Assembly (NCBI RefSeq): GCF_002251775.1
Contig: NZ_NOXX01000188.1
Coordinates: 1 to 34,875, forward strand
DNA length: 34,875 nucleotides
Source: Flavobacterium aurantiibacter
Lineage (GTDB): Bacteria > Bacteroidota > Bacteroidia > Flavobacteriales > Flavobacteriaceae
Direction: 5' to 3'
The position numbers and the translations under genes were made by a program. Below are positions 32,949 through 34,875 of the stretch, one piece after another. The notes under the pieces were generated by a model. That model saw nothing but the letters and a program-made list of their open reading frames with translations. It did no database searches and was not told where the DNA came from. Numbering within the stretch: position 1 is the stretch's first letter; every line of letters begins with the position of its first letter.

Positions 32949-33259
32949 ATAGGTTACTAACGTTTAGTGGAAAAAGTATATATTCGTAAGAGATAAAGAT
33001 TGAAACAAGTATCCAATTTAATAAATCCGAAATACCTATAATTTTTTTGATGTAATGTGCTGTTATTAATGAATTTACGAGTGTATTAGAAAATTGAGAT
33101 AAATCAAGGAAATTTGCCTATTGTTGAGCTTTATACCATCTTTGAAAAAGACATATGATATTCCTGTGGGCTTCCCCTAACTCGAACCGCTCTTAATTCA
33201 ATCTTTTTTCCATGTTTAATTGAATTGGTTTTCTCTATAGCTTTTTCGTTACAGCTGAT

Positions 33260-34110
33260 TTATTTTAAAGCGAGACCAGCGGCAGCGACACGTTGCTTTT
33301 CAGAATAAGGTATCGGAGACAAATTTTCAAGCGAATCGTGTGGGCTAAAGTTGTTGTAAGTATGCATTCACAGCTGTATTTGCTTTCCGACTTGATCGAT
33401 GTTTTCAAAAATATCTTTATCTAATACGCCACGCCTAAAACTACTGTTGAATCACTCAATAAAAGCATTTTTGAGTAGAATTTGTTGCTTGTATGTTAAC
33501 AATTTCAACGCCTTGTATAAAACTTCATGTCAGCAACCTTAGCAATAATTCTAAGGCCATTATCCATGAGTATCCGCTCTGGTCGACTTCGGCGATTAAT
33601 TAAGTGACTTAAAACCCACAGAATACGATTATTAGATAATGAAAAATCTACTTCAATGTTATAATTCACGATTGTAATCATCAAGGATATTCAAGGCTCT
33701 TAAGCGTTTATTTTTGTCTAAGACATTTGTTACAAAGTCGATATTCTGAGTATGATTCAATTAATCAGGTATTGCTATCGGCTCCTCTACTCGTGCTGGC
33801 AGGTGCCATGGACGTTTCTCCTCAAGGACAAACCTACAGACACGCACACTCTATGGCCGCGTTTGTGATTCCATACTTTACCTTCATTATGAAAACGTCT
33901 GTAAGACTTCCAGAATCCTTCCTCGGCATGCTGCTCGACCTTTTTTTGAGGTGCTTGCTCAATCTTAGAGTCTTTTTTAGGTAAAGCATTGTTATAGAAA
34001 ACAATCTTACTCATATTTAAAACACGACACGCTCTGCTGATGCCTTAATGAACAAGTTCTTCTCCTGTAACGCGTTCAAGGTAAACATTAATAGTTTTTT
34101 CTGATGATAT
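33260..34110 (-). pseudogene. IS3-family transposase OrfB remnant
   Basis: Joined frames give recognisable IS3 OrfB: RACRVLNMSKIVFYNN, then FWKSYRRFHNEG and WNHKRGHRV (IS407-type), and then after a frameshift RPWHLPARVEEP, LRALNILDDYN, RSRPERILMDNG, a Glu of the DDE triad in NAFIE just before a TGA, and a C-terminal YNNFSPHDSLENLSP. The first Asp is in NIDF and the second in MDNG. At least two frameshifts and several stops break it. The N-terminal limit is approximate. Confidence 0.8.
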
Positions 34111-34354
34111 CTTTAGCCATTTGATAATCTAAGGCAAAAGTAGCGTACATCTGTTTGAGCTTATAGTTCTCTTCCTCTAACTCTTTAAGACACTTAAGTT
34201 CCTTACTACTCATACCAGCATAGCTCGAACGCCACTTATAGAAGGTCGCAGAACTAAGCCCATAGTCGCGGCAAATTACTTCAACAGTTCTACCATTGTC
34301 AAACTCCTTTAAAATCTTTGAAATTTGCGCTGCTGATAATTAACTCTTTTTGAT
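34088..34354 (-). pseudogene. IS3-family transposase OrfA remnant
   Basis: Remnant of the HTH subunit. After an initial (ATC)KKS and a TAA stop at 34340-34342, the frame reads on intact through SAAQISKILKEFDNG and RTVEVICRDYGLSSATFYKW to LKELEEENYKLKQM (HTH plus leucine-zipper-like coiled coil). The ATC where ATG is expected and the TAA suggest two point changes that silenced it. Confidence 0.8.
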
Positions 34355-34426
34355 AATTAGTGTTTAATATTAAGACCATTTTTCAACTTTTAAACAGTTC
34401 GTTTTAAAGGGGAGATTACAACATCC

Positions 34427-34803
34427 GAGTCTAAGCTTGTCGAAGACTAGCGATTTATTAAGAAATAGCGCGTTCTCTGTTTTCCTCACTAGCACCATAT
34501 TGTGCAAAACTCTGCGAGTTTCGGTATTTTCTTCGCGTGAAAGGCTAGTACTTGAGCCTGTAGAAAGCTGAGTAATTGCACTGAGAAATGATATGTTTTG
34601 TTTTTTCCTCACCTGCCAACCATTTCATCAAGTTATATGCGTTTAAGCAATTTCTGTACGTTTTAAAAATCTGTGCCTGAGTCTGTTGAAGTCTGGTATG
34701 ATCTTTCGGTTATGACACGTTCTGTTTTTTCCTCACCGGCGAAACATTCCACTAAATTCTGAGAACTTCGGCGTATTCTGCGCGCTTCAAAAAACGGGTT
34801 CTT
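34427..34803. repeat. Three degenerate ~124-bp tandem repeats
   Basis: Copies start near 34427, 34554 and 34679. Each has a GAG(T/C)CTG...GAAG block, a CGTTCTGTTTT-CCTCACC block (CCTCAC at 34484, 34607 and 34731, spacing 123 and 124) and later blocks near TTCTGCG. A truncated fourth start is visible at 34804. No reading frame is conserved across the copies. Confidence 0.75.
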
Positions 34804-34820
34804 GTGCGTGTCGAATCCTT

Positions 34821-34860
34821 AACCGCAAAGGGCGCAAAGATTCTCGCAAAGTTCGCGAAG
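34821..34860. repeat. GCAAAG spaced repeat at the window edge
   Basis: GCAAAG occurs at about 34825, 34834 and 34846, followed by GCGAAG near 34855, with spacings of 9-12 bases. It is cut off by the window end, so its full extent is not known. Confidence 0.5.
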
Positions 34861-34875
34861 CAGTTTTTTTGTAGT

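Larger units (their letters stand above)
33165..34420 (-). mobile_element. Decayed IS3-family insertion element (IS407-like)
   Basis: A 1256-base element bounded by imperfect inverted ends: TGTAATCTCCCC at the right end (minus strand) and TGTGGGCTTCCCC at the left end. Inside are remnants of orfA and orfB of an IS3-type transposase, both carrying stops and frameshifts. No clear target-site duplication remains. The element is a fossil and should not be mobile without help in trans. Confidence 0.8.

Noticed and set aside
32756..32989. 77-codon plus-strand ORF
   Set aside because: Lies in repeat R4 and has repeat-like composition without a plausible start or domain.
33727..33984. 85-codon plus-strand ORF in the IS remnant
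   Set aside because: It is the antisense of the OrfB remnant, and the minus-strand reading has transposase motifs.
34370..34612. 80-codon minus-strand ORF
   Set aside because: It spans the IS end and the tandem repeat, with no domain.
34821..34860. CRISPR array from spaced GCAAAG repeats
   Set aside because: The repeats are only six bases, with spacers of three to six bases, and no cas genes are present.

Overview
The window looks like chromosomal DNA of a member of the Flavobacteriaceae (Bacteroidota), probably Flavobacterium or a close relative. The evidence is: (1) a Bacteroidota-type LptD-like outer-membrane protein, long-form HisG, DUF3822/rsmD, DUF4142, HolA/EttA and a CAL67264-type small membrane protein in a familiar flavobacterial order; (2) recurrent TAnnTTTG promoter -7 boxes in front of several genes; (3) moderate AT richness. 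No tRNA, rRNA or CRISPR array was seen. One structural RNA, RNase P RNA, is present.

Layout. 1-1113: DoxX-like membrane protein and a small secreted protein (+). 1175-4444: RidA and the LptD-like protein (-). 4576-12997: a + strand run of periplasmic amidase, MCE/MlaD lipid-transport protein, a two-gene Fe-S (heterodisulfide-reductase-like) module enclosing a small HAD-like protein, a conserved protein often misnamed ABC transporter ATPase, and a large GH3/beta-lactamase lipoprotein. 13000-19875: a complete histidine operon hisG-D-C-B-H-A-F-IE (-), tightly packed, with a leader peptide (H-L-H-H) and terminator in front of hisG that together look like a classical attenuator. 20446-20762: rnpB. 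20783-23646: rsmD and DUF3822 (-), divergent from a RecD-like helicase (+). 23728-28192: DUF4142 lipoprotein (+), a conserved CarD/Tudor-like protein (-), a META-domain lipoprotein (+), a DJ-1/Hsp31-like protein (-), a Crp/Fnr regulator (-) and an OmpA lipoprotein (-). 28263-32666: GT2 glycosyltransferase and HsdR_N-type nuclease-domain protein (-), divergent from holA, a small membrane protein and ettA (+). 32667-34875: a gene-poor end with a hairpin-rich repeat, a decayed IS3-family element, three degenerate ~124-bp tandem repeats and a GCAAAG repeat at the edge.

How the parts work together. LptD, the amidase, MlaD, the GH3 enzyme and OmpA serve the cell envelope (LPS assembly, peptidoglycan turnover, lipid traffic). 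The his operon encodes all ten histidine-biosynthesis activities in eight genes, so translation of its leader could gate the whole pathway. RsmD, HolA, EttA, the RecD-like helicase and RNase P are housekeeping functions.

The most interesting non-coding signals are the his leader/attenuator, a family of at least four dispersed structured repeats (8063-8160, 20176-20375, 24443-24621, 32747-32948) whose stems differ in sequence but keep pairing, and a perfect TGTGA-N6-TCACA site next to a Crp/Fnr gene that keeps the CRP recognition residues. No clearly new defence or enzymatic system was found.
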